Of a DNA stretch of 64,000 bases, positions 38,662 to 46,378 are shown in pieces; positions within the stretch are counted from its first letter, which is position 1; the number at the start of each line of letters is the position of its first letter. The stretch is from JALYRV01 sp035512575. GTDB taxonomy: Bacteria > Acidobacteriota > Vicinamibacteria > Vicinamibacterales > SCN-69-37. A model generated the notes under the pieces. The model did not search any database, was not told the DNA's origin, and worked only from the letters and a program-made list of their open reading frames with translations. Position numbers and translations under genes: made by a program. The stretch lies in contig DATKDT010000073.1 in NCBI GenBank assembly GCA_035512575.1, positions 1 through 64,000 on the forward strand, given 5' to 3'.

Positions 38662-39918
38662 ATGGCGCTGATTGGGCTCGGCGTCGGCGGCGGTATCGGC
38701 GCCTACAAGGCGCTCGAGGTCGCCCGCGGTCTGCAGAAGAACGGCCACGACGTGGTCGCGCTGCTGACGCGCAACGCCCGCCGGTTCATCACGCCGCTCA
38801 CGTTCGAAGCCATCACGCACCGCCCGGTGCTGATGAATCAGTTCGCCCCGGGCGTCAACACCGACATCGAGCACATCGCGGTCGCCAACGACATTGCGCT
38901 GCTCGTCGTGGCGCCGGCGACGGCCAACATCCTCGCCAAATTCGCGCATGGCATCGCCGACGACTACCTCTCGACGCTGTTCCTGGCCACACCGGCGCCC
39001 GTGCTGCTGGCGCCGGCGATGAACACGCGGATGCTCGAGCATCCCGCCGTGCAGGAGAACGCGCGCATTCTCGCCGCGCGCGGCGTGCGGTTCGTCGATC
39101 CCGGCGCGGGATATCTGGCGTGCGGCTGGATCGGCAAGGGCCGGCTCGCCGAGCCTGCGGAGATCGTGGCCGCCGCCGAGGAGATGCTTGCCGCGAGACG
39201 CGACCCGGTTAGATTTCCCCGGTTCGACATGGCAGAAACGAACCGGGGAAATCTAACCGGGTCGCGTCTCGTCGTCACGGCGGGGCCGACGTTCGAGGAC
39301 ATAGACGCCGTGCGGTTTATCGGCAATCGATCGAGCGGCCGGATGGGCTACGCGCTGGCGGCAGAGGCGTCGCGGCGCGGCGCGATGGTGTCGCTGATTT
39401 CGGGGCCGACGCATCTGCCGGCGCCGGAAGGCGTGAGCGTGGAGTCGGTGCGGAGCGCCGCCGAGATGCACGCGGCGGTGACGCGCGCGGCGGCCGGCGC
39501 CGACGCCGTCATCATGGCCGCTGCCGTCGCCGACTACGCGCCCGACGGAGGCGCGATCGGCACCAAGAAGGCGAAAGCCGAGGAGGCGTGGTCGCTGCGG
39601 CTGACGCGGACGCGCGACATTCTGGCGGAACTGGGCGCCGCGCGCAACGGCGGCCGGCCGGTGCTCGTGGGCTTCGCCGCCCAGACGGGCGACCCGGTGC
39701 CGGCGGCCGTGAAGAAGCTGGCGTCGAAGCATGCCGACCTGATCGTGGCCAACGACGTCTCGAAGCCGGGCTCTGGGTTCGACGTCGACACGAACGAAAT
39801 CACCCTGGTCGACGCGCACGGCGCCGAGCCGCTGCCGCTCATGTCGAAAGACGATGCCGCGGGCGCGATTCTGGATCGCGTGGCGCGCCTGCTCGCTGCT
39901 AAGATCGTCGCGCAGTGA
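38662..39918 (+). CDS. coaBC: bifunctional phosphopantothenoylcysteine decarboxylase/phosphopantothenate-cysteine ligase
   Basis: The 418-aa enzyme carries out two coenzyme A steps. The N-terminal CoaC flavoprotein (about residues 1-175) has GGGIGAYKALEVAR, APAMNTRM and the substrate-clamp Cys in GYLACGWIGKGRL. The C-terminal CoaB ligase (from ~200) has VTAGPTFEDIDAVRFIGNRSSG, AAAVADYAP and the K-K-x-K-like stretch before DILAELG, then VGFAAQTG. The linker (residues ~178-203) is encoded by a perfect 33-bp inverted repeat. The typical start motif is slightly altered (ALIGLGVGGGIG). The stop overlaps the uracil-DNA glycosylase start. Confidence 0.96.
   Translation: MALIGLGVGGGIGAYKALEVARGLQKNGHDVVALLTRNARRFITPLTFEAITHRPVLMNQFAPGVNTDIEHIAVANDIALLVVAPATANILAKFAHGIADDYLSTLFLATPAPVLLAPAMNTRMLEHPAVQENARILAARGVRFVDPGAGYLACGWIGKGRLAEPAEIVAAAEEMLAARRDPVRFPRFDMAETNRGNLTGSRLVVTAGPTFEDIDAVRFIGNRSSGRMGYALAAEASRRGAMVSLISGPTHLPAPEGVSVESVRSAAEMHAAVTRAAAGADAVIMAAAVADYAPDGGAIGTKKAKAEEAWSLRLTRTRDILAELGAARNGGRPVLVGFAAQTGDPVPAAVKKLASKHADLIVANDVSKPGSGFDVDTNEITLVDAHGAEPLPLMSKDDAAGAILDRVARLLAAKIVAQ
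39194..39271. repeat. perfect 33-bp inverted repeat inside coaBC
   Basis: The arm 39194-39226 (starting CGAGACGCGACCCGGTTAGA) is the exact reverse complement of 39239-39271. A 12-bp spacer (39227-39238) separates them. The 78-bp element is read in frame as RRDPVRF...MAETNRGNLTGSR, and fills the linker between the CoaC and CoaB domains. It is not needed by either fold. The perfect arms indicate a young element or active maintenance. Confidence 0.95.
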
Positions 39919-40676
39919 CCAACCCGGATCTCTCCGAGCATCTGCGCTGGGCCGAAACGCTCGGCGTGACCGGCTTCTCGCGCGACCCCAAGTGGCGAAC
40001 GCGCGCCGCAGAGGCAGGCGCGGCCTCGTCCGGGCCCGCGCGCAGCGTGACAGCCGATCCACCGGCTACCGGCAACCGGTTACCCTCCTCCGCGCTGCGC
40101 GCTTCAGAGGGCAGGCCGGCAACCGATCTGGCCTCCATCCGTTCCGATCTCGGCGACTGCACGCGGTGCAAGCTGTATGCGCTCGGGCGGAAGCAGATCG
40201 TGTTCGGCGAGGGCAATCCCGACGCCGATCTGATGTTCATCGGCGAGGCGCCGGGCGCCGACGAGGACGCGCAGGGCGTGCCGTTCATCGGCCGCGCCGG
40301 CCAGCTGTTGACCAGGATTATCGAGGCCATCGGCCTCACGCGTGAACAGGTCTACATCGCCAACGTCATCAAGTGCCGGCCGCCCGGCAACCGCAATCCC
40401 GAGCCGGATGAGATCGCCGAGTGCGAGCCGTTCCTGCTGCGGCAGATCGAGAGCGTGCGGCCGAAGGTGATCGTGGCGCTCGGGACGTTCGCCGCGCACA
40501 CGCTGCTGCGCACCGACGCGCCCATCTCGAGGCTGCGCGGCACGTTCCACGAATATCACGGCGCGAAACTGCTGCCGACGTTCCATCCTGCCTATCTGCT
40601 GCGCAGTCCCGAACGCAAGCGCGACGTCTGGGACGACATGAAGAAAGTGCGCGCAGTGCTGGCCGGCGAGGCCTAA
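39915..40676 (+). CDS. uracil-DNA glycosylase, family 4 (iron-sulfur)
   Basis: The 253-aa enzyme removes uracil from DNA. The active-site motif GEAPGADEDAQGVPFIGRAG and the C-terminal HPAYLLRSP motif are intact. The 4Fe-4S ligands are CTRC (DCTRCKLYALGR) plus the two Cys of KCRPPGNRNPEPDEIAECEPF. Translation starts at GTG 39915, coupled to coaBC. Residues ~35-75, between an N-terminal helix (LSEHLRWAETLGV) and the first Cys motif, are low-complexity and contain a repeat-derived insertion. priA follows directly. Confidence 0.94.
   Translation: MTNPDLSEHLRWAETLGVTGFSRDPKWRTRAAEAGAASSGPARSVTADPPATGNRLPSSALRASEGRPATDLASIRSDLGDCTRCKLYALGRKQIVFGEGNPDADLMFIGEAPGADEDAQGVPFIGRAGQLLTRIIEAIGLTREQVYIANVIKCRPPGNRNPEPDEIAECEPFLLRQIESVRPKVIVALGTFAAHTLLRTDAPISRLRGTFHEYHGAKLLPTFHPAYLLRSPERKRDVWDDMKKVRAVLAGEA
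40061..40084. repeat. ACCGGCAACC-type repeat inside the uracil-DNA glycosylase gene
   Basis: The units ACCGGCTACC and GGCAACCGGTTACC (40061-40084) are the same words, in a different order, as those in the intergenic block before rnpB (10608-10640). Both contain the 16-bp string CCGGCAACCGGTTACC. A further GGCCGGCAACCGAT lies at 40115-40128. Here the sequence is translated in frame (PPATGNRLPSS) in a non-conserved linker. Confidence 0.75.
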
Positions 40677-43097
40677 GTGTCCGCGCGTCATGTGTCTGTG
40701 GCGGTGCCGGTGCCCGGCCTGCCGCCGCTGACCTATCGCGTCCCCGCGCATCTTCCACTCCCCGAACCAGGAACCCGCGTGCTGGTGCCCGTGGGAACTC
40801 GAACCGTTACGGGCTGGGTCGTCCCTCCTGAACCGAACGGGGAACAGGGAACGGGGAACCTCAAGGAACTTCTCGAGGTTCTCGACCCCGAACCGCTGCT
40901 GCCGCGCGAAATCGTCGACCTGGCGCTGTGGACGGCTGATTACTACCTTGCGGGTCCTGGCGAAGCGCTGGCCGCCGCGATGCCGCCGCAAAGCGCCGTC
41001 TTCTCACGGCGCGTCGTCAGCCTGACGGAGGTGGGCCGCGCCAACGAACTGCAGGTCGGCCTGCGCAGGCGCGCGCTCGATCTGCTCCGCGAGCACGACA
41101 CGCTGGCGGTCGATTCGCTGATCAGGAGGCTCGAGGACCGGACGGCAAAAGGGGCGGTGGATGGGCTGCTGCGCGACGGCCTTGTCGCGATCTCGCAGCC
41201 GCTCGAAGGACGCCGCGAGGCGTTTCGCAGCGTGGCGCGCGTGCGCCTCACCGCGCTGGGCGACGATCCCGCCGTCACGCGCCCGAAGCGCCAGGGCGAG
41301 CTGCTCGCGCTGCTGCGGGGCACGCCCGACGGCCTGACCTCGCGCGAGCTCGACGCGAGAGGCATCGGCTGGGACGTCGCCAAACGCCTCGCCGCCTCGG
41401 GCCTGGCCGCGATCGATCAGGTGCGGATCGATCGGAATCCATTTAATGGGGACAGACCCCATTTTTCAGTTTCGGCAACACCGCGCGCGCTCACTGACGA
41501 ACAGGTTGCCGCCGTCGAGACCCTGACGGCACTTCTCGCCGCCCGGGCCTTTGCCGTCGGCCTCCTGCACGGCGTCACCGGATCAGGCAAGACGGAGGTC
41601 TACCTCCGCCTCGCCGCGCGCGCGATGGAACAACAGCGCCGCGTGCTGATTCTCGTCCCCGAAATCGCGCTCACGCCGGCCGCCGCCGCGATCTTCCGCG
41701 CCGCGTTCGGCGATCGCGTCGCCATCCAGCACAGCGCCCTCTCGGACGGCGAGCGCCACGATCAGTGGCATCGCATCCGCCGCGGCGACGTCGACGTCGT
41801 CGTCGGCACCCGCTCCGCCGTGTTCGCGCCGCTGCCCAATGTGGGCCTAATTGTCGTGGACGAGGAGCACGACGGCTCCTTCAAGCAGGACGAGTCCCCC
41901 CGCTATCACGGCCGCGACGTCGCGATCGTGCGGGCCCGCAATGCCGGCGCGCTGATCGTGCTTGGCTCCGCCACGCCCGCGCTCGAAACCTTCGAAAATG
42001 CCCGCCAGGGCCGGTATCGGCTGGTGACGATGGCGCGGAGGGTGATGGATCGGCCGCTGGCGGCGGTGCAGGTCGTGGACATGCAGGGGGAGTTCGCGGA
42101 GCGCGGCGCCGACATCGTCCTGAGCAGGCCGCTCGAGGAGGCGCTGAAGGCGCATCTTGCGCGCGGCGAGCAGGCGGTCGTGCTGCTGAACCGCCGCGGC
42201 TTCGCGACGCTGATGTTCTGCCGGCAGTGCGGCCACTCGCTCGAGTGTCCGAACTGCAGCCTGTCGCTGACCATTCACAAGGCCACGCGGCGGGCGCGCT
42301 GCCACTACTGCAACCACGCGGTGCCGCTGCCCAACAAGTGTGTCAAGTGCGGCGGCGAATTCATGGAGCAGAGCGGCTTCGGCACCGAGCGGGTCGAGGC
42401 CGAGATTCGGGCGCTGCTGCCCGATGCGCGTGTCACGCGCGTCGATCGCGACACGGTCCGCCGGCGGGGCGCCATCAGCGGCGTCCTCGAGGCGATGGCG
42501 GCGCGCAAAATCGACGTGCTCGTGGGCACGCAGATGATCGCGAAAGGGCACGACTTTCCTGAGGTGACGCTGGTGGGCGTCGTGTCGGCCGACGTCGGCC
42601 TCGGCATGCCCGACTTCAGGGCGGGGGAGCGCACGTTTCAGCTCTTGACACAGGTCTCGGGCCGGGCGGGCCGCGGCGACAAGCCGGGTCTGGCCATCGT
42701 GCAGACGCTGGTGCCGAAGCACTACGGCATCCAGCACGCGACACGTCAGGACTATCTTGGGTTTTTCGAGGACGAGATGACCTTCCGGCGCTCGATGCGG
42801 TATCCGCCCGCGGCGTCACTGATCAATGTCGTCGTGCGTGGGCCGTCGGCGGGCGAGGCAATGGATCTCGCGGCCGACCTCGCGAAGCGCGTCCGTCAGG
42901 CGCCGTCGCCCGACATCCGCGTCCTCGGCCCCGCGCCCGCGCCGCTCGCGCGCATCAAGGGCGAGCACCGCGCGCAGTTCTTCATCAAGGGCACGGCGCG
43001 CGGCCGCATGCGCGACGCGCTGCGCGCGGCCGTCGAGGATCGCGCCGACGCGCGCCGGCGCATCAGCATCGACGTCGATCCACTGTCGGTGCTCTAG
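40677..43097 (+). CDS. priA: primosomal replication protein N' (PriA helicase)
   Basis: The 806-aa helicase restarts stalled replication forks. After the 3'-DNA-binding domain come the winged helix, Walker A (HGVTGSGKTEVYL), DEEH box (LIVVDEEHDGSFKQDE) and two zinc-binding clusters: CRQCGHSLECPNC and CHYCNHAVPLPNKCVKC. The C-terminal helicase lobe is complete (GTQMIAKGHDFP, QVSGRAGRGDKPG). The start is GTG 40677, directly after the preceding stop. Two repeat-derived in-frame insertions sit at residues ~54-62 (tandem GGGGAAC) and ~255-264 (palindrome). Confidence 0.96.
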   Translation: MSARHVSVAVPVPGLPPLTYRVPAHLPLPEPGTRVLVPVGTRTVTGWVVPPEPNGEQGTGNLKELLEVLDPEPLLPREIVDLALWTADYYLAGPGEALAAAMPPQSAVFSRRVVSLTEVGRANELQVGLRRRALDLLREHDTLAVDSLIRRLEDRTAKGAVDGLLRDGLVAISQPLEGRREAFRSVARVRLTALGDDPAVTRPKRQGELLALLRGTPDGLTSRELDARGIGWDVAKRLAASGLAAIDQVRIDRNPFNGDRPHFSVSATPRALTDEQVAAVETLTALLAARAFAVGLLHGVTGSGKTEVYLRLAARAMEQQRRVLILVPEIALTPAAAAIFRAAFGDRVAIQHSALSDGERHDQWHRIRRGDVDVVVGTRSAVFAPLPNVGLIVVDEEHDGSFKQDESPRYHGRDVAIVRARNAGALIVLGSATPALETFENARQGRYRLVTMARRVMDRPLAAVQVVDMQGEFAERGADIVLSRPLEEALKAHLARGEQAVVLLNRRGFATLMFCRQCGHSLECPNCSLSLTIHKATRRARCHYCNHAVPLPNKCVKCGGEFMEQSGFGTERVEAEIRALLPDARVTRVDRDTVRRRGAISGVLEAMAARKIDVLVGTQMIAKGHDFPEVTLVGVVSADVGLGMPDFRAGERTFQLLTQVSGRAGRGDKPGLAIVQTLVPKHYGIQHATRQDYLGFFEDEMTFRRSMRYPPAASLINVVVRGPSAGEAMDLAADLAKRVRQAPSPDIRVLGPAPAPLARIKGEHRAQFFIKGTARGRMRDALRAAVEDRADARRRISIDVDPLSVL
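40836..40860 (+). repeat. tandem GGGGAAC/AGGGAAC units inside priA
   Basis: The stretch ACGGGGAACAGGGAACGGGG followed by AACC is read as NGEQGTGNL between the N-terminal DNA-binding strand (TVTGWVVPP) and LKELLEVLD. Homologues usually have a short basic turn here. The frame is preserved. Confidence 0.6.
41445..41463. repeat. AATGGGG-n5-CCCCATT palindrome inside priA
   Basis: AATGGGG (41445-41451), ACAGA, CCCCATT (41457-41463) is translated in frame as part of NPFNGDRPHFSV, in a linker before the helicase core. The sister copy at 59419-59443 shares the palindrome, its spacer (as reverse complement) and the flanking CCCCATTTTTCAG. The two copies are 18 kb apart in unrelated contexts, so this is a dispersed REP-like element. 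Confidence 0.85.
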
Positions 43098-43235
43098 CAG
43101 GCGTTACGTTGGCAAATTCTGCAACCCGCGTCACTCGGTCCGCCTGCAGGATCTGCGTCCCCTTCCACGTAGTCTCTGATTGCGCGGCGAATCCGCGAGT
43201 TAGCGTCCGGCACGCTGTTCGCAGAGTCCCCGCTT

Positions 43236-44229
43236 GTGGAGACTCCCGCGGGCCACAGCCGTGACCGGCCGCAGACTCTGCTCGCCGCCGTGCGGGCCAG
43301 CCTGCGCGCGAAGCACTATTCGCCTCGCACAGAAGAGGCCTACGTTGGCTGGATTCGCCGGTTCATCCGGTTCCACGGGAGGCGCCATCCGCGCGAGATG
43401 GGCGAGACGGAGGTTGTGACGTTTCTCTCATCCCTGGCCGTCGATGGTCATGTTGCGGCGTCGACGCAGAATCAGGCCCTGAGTGCGCTCATCTTTCTGT
43501 ACGGCGACGTGTTGAACGTCGAGCTGGACTGGCTCCAGGGGCTTGTGCGAGCGAAGCGCCCCGAGCGCATCCCGGTTGTGCTGACGCGGGACGAAGTCGC
43601 CCGGCTTCTGTCCGAGCTGAATGGCACGGGGTGGTTGATGGCGTCGCTCATGTACGGCGCCGGCCTGCGGCTGCTCGAATGCGCGGAGTTGCGTATCAAG
43701 GATCTCGACCTGACGGCACGTGAGATTCGTGTCCGCGACGGAAAGGGCCGCAAAGACCGTGTCACAGTCATTCCGGCCAGGCTTGTCGAGCCTCTAGCAG
43801 CGAAGCTGGCCGTCACTCGTGTGCTGCACGGCCGTGATATCGCCGCAGGCGCCGGCTGGGTGTCCCTGCCAGACGCGCTTGGGCGGAAGTTCCCTCGCGC
43901 GGGCCGTGAGATCGCGTGGCAGTGGTTGTTTCCCGCGACTCGGACGTACGTCGACAGGGAAACGGGTCAGCACCGCCGTCATCACCTTACACGAGTCGGT
44001 GCTCCAGCGGGCCGTTAAGGCAGCCGTTGAGCGCGCCGGTCTGACGAAGCGGGCAAGCTGCCATACGTTGCGGCACTCTTTCGCCACGCACCTGCTCGAG
44101 GCTGGCTACGATATCCGGACGATTCAGGAACTGCTTGGGCATCGCGACGTGAGCACGACGATGATCTATACCCACGTGTTGAACAAGGGCGGGCGAGGCG
44201 TGAGGAGCCCTCTTGACGAGCTGAGATAG
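43236..44229 (+). pseudogene. intI: integron integrase with one frameshift
   Basis: The product is a tyrosine recombinase of the IntI type. The first frame (GTG 43236 to 44018) gives the SAM-like N domain (LRAKHYSPRTEEAYVGWIRRFIRFH) and the first catalytic Arg (GLRLLECAELRIKDLD). It also holds the IntI-specific insert SLPDALGRKFPRAGREIAWQWLFPA. The second frame continues with HESVLQRAVKAAVERAG, HTLRHSFATHLLE, LLGHRDVSTTMIYTHV (remaining catalytic His, Arg, His, Tyr). The shift lies at about 43984-43987: one extra base after CATCACCTT breaks the expected HHLHES. Apart from this base it looks intact. It points the same way as the cassettes, unlike most integrons. Confidence 0.88.
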
Positions 44230-44417
44230 CGCGCGCAACATATCCGACTACGCCGACCGGCCTAATCGACCGCTGCGTCTGTCGCCATATCGCCGCAAAC
44301 CGCGGATTTGTCAGGGTTTGATTGACACCGGCCACGTGACGGAGCGCCTGTTTAGGCTGCGAGAGCGACCCGGATTGGCAAGTTACTATACGTTATGGAG
44401 TCCCAAATGAGGGTCCA
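44230..44417 (+). other. putative attI/promoter region of the integron
   Basis: This 188-bp gap between intI and the first cassette has no gene. It contains TTGACA (44322-44327) without a well-spaced -10, and GTTTAGGC (44350-44357), an imperfect integron core (GTTRRRY with one extra T). CGTTATGGAG (44391-44400) resembles a string found in class 1 attI. The exact attI crossover point cannot be fixed. Confidence 0.4.
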
Positions 44418-44879
44418 ATGGGAGTGTCTTTAGTGCTTGTGTTCGCTCTGCTCGAGACGCTTGCGCCATCGCAGGTGCAAGCGGCGGCGCAAATTCGGAC
44501 GCTTCGTGACCGATCGAACGCGGCGATTGCTCGGCACGATGTGGAGGCTGTCCTGTCGTTCCTGGATGTTGAGTATCAGATCACCGCGGGAAGCGGGAGC
44601 CTCTCCAGCGGCCTCGCAGCAGAGCGTGAGATCTGGAAGGACACCTTTGCGCGCGCAGCTGATGTGGTGTATGTGCGTACCGCGGAATCGATCGAAGTGA
44701 GTTCGCCCGCCGTGAGCGCGGCCGAAATCGGTCGCTGGGTAGGCTCTTGGACGACGCCAGACGGAGTTCGTCGCACCGGTGGGCGCTACGCGGCACACTG
44801 GCGCTATGTGAACAGCGCGTGGAAGATTCGCTCCGAGCTCTTCGTGACGCTGTGGTGCGAAGGTCCCGGCTGCTCGTGA
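44418..44879 (+). CDS. cassette ORF 1: secreted NTF2-like (DUF4440/SnoaL-type) protein
   Basis: The 153-aa product has a hydrophobic N-terminal signal (MGVSLVLVFALLETLAPSQVQA) and an NTF2-like fold pattern: RDRSNAAIARHDVEAVLSFLDVEYQITAGSG, then WVGSWTTPDGVRRTGGRYAAHWRYVNSAWKIRSELFV. This is the DUF4440/ketosteroid-isomerase-like pattern, in which the pocket binds small molecules; no specific reaction is known. It ends 9 bp before the first attC site, as expected for a gene cassette, and points in the normal cassette direction. Confidence 0.78.
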   Translation: MGVSLVLVFALLETLAPSQVQAAAQIRTLRDRSNAAIARHDVEAVLSFLDVEYQITAGSGSLSSGLAAEREIWKDTFARAADVVYVRTAESIEVSSPAVSAAEIGRWVGSWTTPDGVRRTGGRYAAHWRYVNSAWKIRSELFVTLWCEGPGCS

Positions 44880-44888
44880 CGTTGGGCT

Positions 44889-44964
44889 CCCTAACATCGG
44901 CTTGCAGCCGACGGCGGCGCACGCAAGCATTGATGCCGCCGCGGCTGAAGCCGGCGCGTTAGGC
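44889..44964 (+). other. attC recombination site 1
   Basis: The outer boxes are CCCTAAC (44889-44895) and GTTAGGC (44958-44964). Between them, ATCGGCTTGCAGCCG-ACGGCGGC pairs with GCCGCCG-CGGCTGAAGCCGG. At least one unpaired base (the G within CTTGCAG) provides the strand-selecting bulge typical of attC. Site length is 76 bp. Confidence 0.92.
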
Positions 44965-44975
44965 GGTGCATTTTT

Positions 44976-45668
44976 ATGACGATCTACAGATACACGCCAC
45001 AAGAGGCTTGGGTGAAACACGTCAAGCCCGCTCTAAATATAGCCGCGTGGATTGAGGATAGCTCGGCAGTGGGAACCGACATCGACTTGAGTAAGAGAGA
45101 GGTACTCTCCCTATTACTCATTGCTCACGTCCGGCGGGACCAGACCCAAGCGAACTGCCGCATTGGCTATGACACCGAGGGTGTAGAGCCGAATGACGGT
45201 TTTGTCGAAGGGAAGGATGGGGCGATTCATGTAGAGAGCAAACTGGTCGCTCAATATGACGAGCGACCATTGCTCGACGCGATAAGGGAGACGTATGACA
45301 AGTACGAGGGACGCGGACCTGCCTACGGAAGCGGCCGAGAACTAATGGTCTTCGCAAACCGCGCTAGCGACCGCCCCGGTCTGACCAGGGTATCGAGCTT
45401 ACGCGATCACATCTTGACCAGAAAAGAGTCGCCGTTCGATCGTGTGCTTCTTGCATACTGCCGTCCACATGGACCGCCGGGGACAATTAGCATTGGAGTA
45501 GTCGAAGCCTTTCCTGGCAAGGGATTCGCGCACGTCAACATCGACGTTACCTCTGGAGAAGCAGGGTTAAGGCTTGTCATTCCGTTCAGTGCCCCCGTCT
45601 CGCAAAGCTCCCCAGCCGACGCCGACAAGCGGCGCGGCTCAACTTCAAGCATAGGCGGAAAACACTGA
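44976..45668 (+). CDS. cassette ORF 2: hypothetical protein
   Basis: The 230-aa product starts at ATG 44976, 12 bp after attC site 1. It is soluble, acidic-to-neutral, with no signal peptide: MTIYRYTPQEAWVKHVKPA, LSKREVLSLLLIAHV, GRELMVFANRASDRPG, PGTISIGVVEAFPGKGFAHVN. I recognise no family. The last ~25 residues (SQSSPADADKRRGSTSS...) are encoded by the decayed attC at 45597-45656. The protein may originally have ended earlier or, as often in cassettes, within the site. Base composition is clearly less GC-rich than the flanking chromosome. Confidence 0.68.
   Translation: MTIYRYTPQEAWVKHVKPALNIAAWIEDSSAVGTDIDLSKREVLSLLLIAHVRRDQTQANCRIGYDTEGVEPNDGFVEGKDGAIHVESKLVAQYDERPLLDAIRETYDKYEGRGPAYGSGRELMVFANRASDRPGLTRVSSLRDHILTRKESPFDRVLLAYCRPHGPPGTISIGVVEAFPGKGFAHVNIDVTSGEAGLRLVIPFSAPVSQSSPADADKRRGSTSSIGGKH
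45597..45656 (+). other. decayed attC site
   Basis: AGCCGACGCCG (45614-45624) pairs with CGGCGCGGCT (45630-45639) around ACAAG, with one bulged base. It is followed by CAACTTCAAGCATAGGC. The arrangement resembles the attC sites of aadA-type cassettes, but the 3' core reads ATAGGC where GTTAGGC is expected, and the 5' core reads GTCTCGC instead of a YYYAAC box. Both crossover boxes are therefore damaged, and the site now lies within ORF 2. Confidence 0.65.
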
Positions 45669-45693
45669 TGCAGCAGGCATCGGCCTAGAACAA

Positions 45694-46260
45694 ATGTGGT
45701 TATCAAAGACCGTTCCCGTATTCTTGGCAGGGATGTGGCCTGCCAAATTGCAACAACCGGGTAGCGGAACGAAGGTCGCAGTTCTGGATCGCGAAGGTGG
45801 AACGGTTCTCTTGCAGGGTTTCTCGGATGAGGCGGGTTTCTTTGTGGGTCGGTTGTCCGCGTCATGGATTGGAAAGCAAGTCTACATAGTCGTGCGGGAG
45901 GTGAGCTTCAAATACGACTATTTCAATCCGCTGAAAGTAGAACGTTGGGGCTTGTTTCTAGCGGTACGCCAAGAGAAAGATCTCTTTTATAACGGTACCC
46001 AGGGTGCAAAATTGCTGGATCCCCGAAGATGGGAAAGCTGGAACGCGACTGCCGAGCACATTAGAGCCTCCGCGGTCATAAACTCAGCAGCAAGGCGAGC
46101 CAAGATCGCTTGGCCCATTCGTCAGGTGGGCCTGCTCGTAGCCGTAGCAGTTGGTGTCGCCGGCTTCGTCGTGCATCCAATAATAGGATTGGTATTGGGC
46201 GTCATAACGTATGGCGGCACTGAGGTTCTTGCACATGTGTTGTTGCAGCGAGGGTACTAA
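45694..46260 (+). CDS. cassette ORF 3: hypothetical protein with C-terminal membrane hairpin
   Basis: The 188-aa product has a soluble N-terminal part of beta character (GTKVAVLDREGGTVLLQGFSD, VGRLSASWIGKQVYIVVREVSF). Two close transmembrane segments follow at the end (QVGLLVAVAVGVAGFVVH and PIIGLVLGVITYGGTEVLAHVLL). It has no recognised family. The first half looks like a small beta-sandwich (carboxypeptidase-regulatory or transthyretin-like), but this is a guess. It follows the decayed attC and precedes attC site 2, so it was a cassette of its own. GC content is low for this genome. Confidence 0.68.
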   Translation: MWLSKTVPVFLAGMWPAKLQQPGSGTKVAVLDREGGTVLLQGFSDEAGFFVGRLSASWIGKQVYIVVREVSFKYDYFNPLKVERWGLFLAVRQEKDLFYNGTQGAKLLDPRRWESWNATAEHIRASAVINSAARRAKIAWPIRQVGLLVAVAVGVAGFVVHPIIGLVLGVITYGGTEVLAHVLLQRGY

Positions 46261-46289
46261 CGCGAAATGGCACACGGCAAGCGGATACC

Positions 46290-46355
46290 GCCTAACATCA
46301 CAGTGCACCGGACGCACGCAAGAACGGCGTGCGCCGGTGACTGTGAACGTTGGGC
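46290..46355 (+). other. attC recombination site 2
   Basis: The outer boxes are GCCTAAC (46290-46296) and GTTGGGC (46349-46355). The inner arm TCACAGTGCACCGGACGCACGC pairs along its length with GCGTGCGCCGGTGACTGTGA, leaving two unpaired bases (G and A) as bulges. Site length is 66 bp. Both boxes fit the consensus exactly, so this site looks functional. Confidence 0.93.
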
Positions 46356-46378
46356 GGACCAGGCCAGAGTCCACGATG

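Noticed and set aside
40836..40860. Possible CRISPR or other direct-repeat array at the repeat stretches in priA, ligA and the peptidase gene
   Set aside because: Units are 7-12 bp without spacers, and no cas gene is present in the window.
44322..44357. A firm cassette promoter (Pc) after intI
   Set aside because: TTGACA is present, but no good -10 hexamer lies 16-18 bp downstream, so only a tentative attI/promoter region is listed.
46267..46378. In-frame start of a 97-codon ORF at 46267
   Set aside because: Its first 35 codons are the attC site itself, so the start is not credible; only the part after the site was kept as a low-confidence broken gene.
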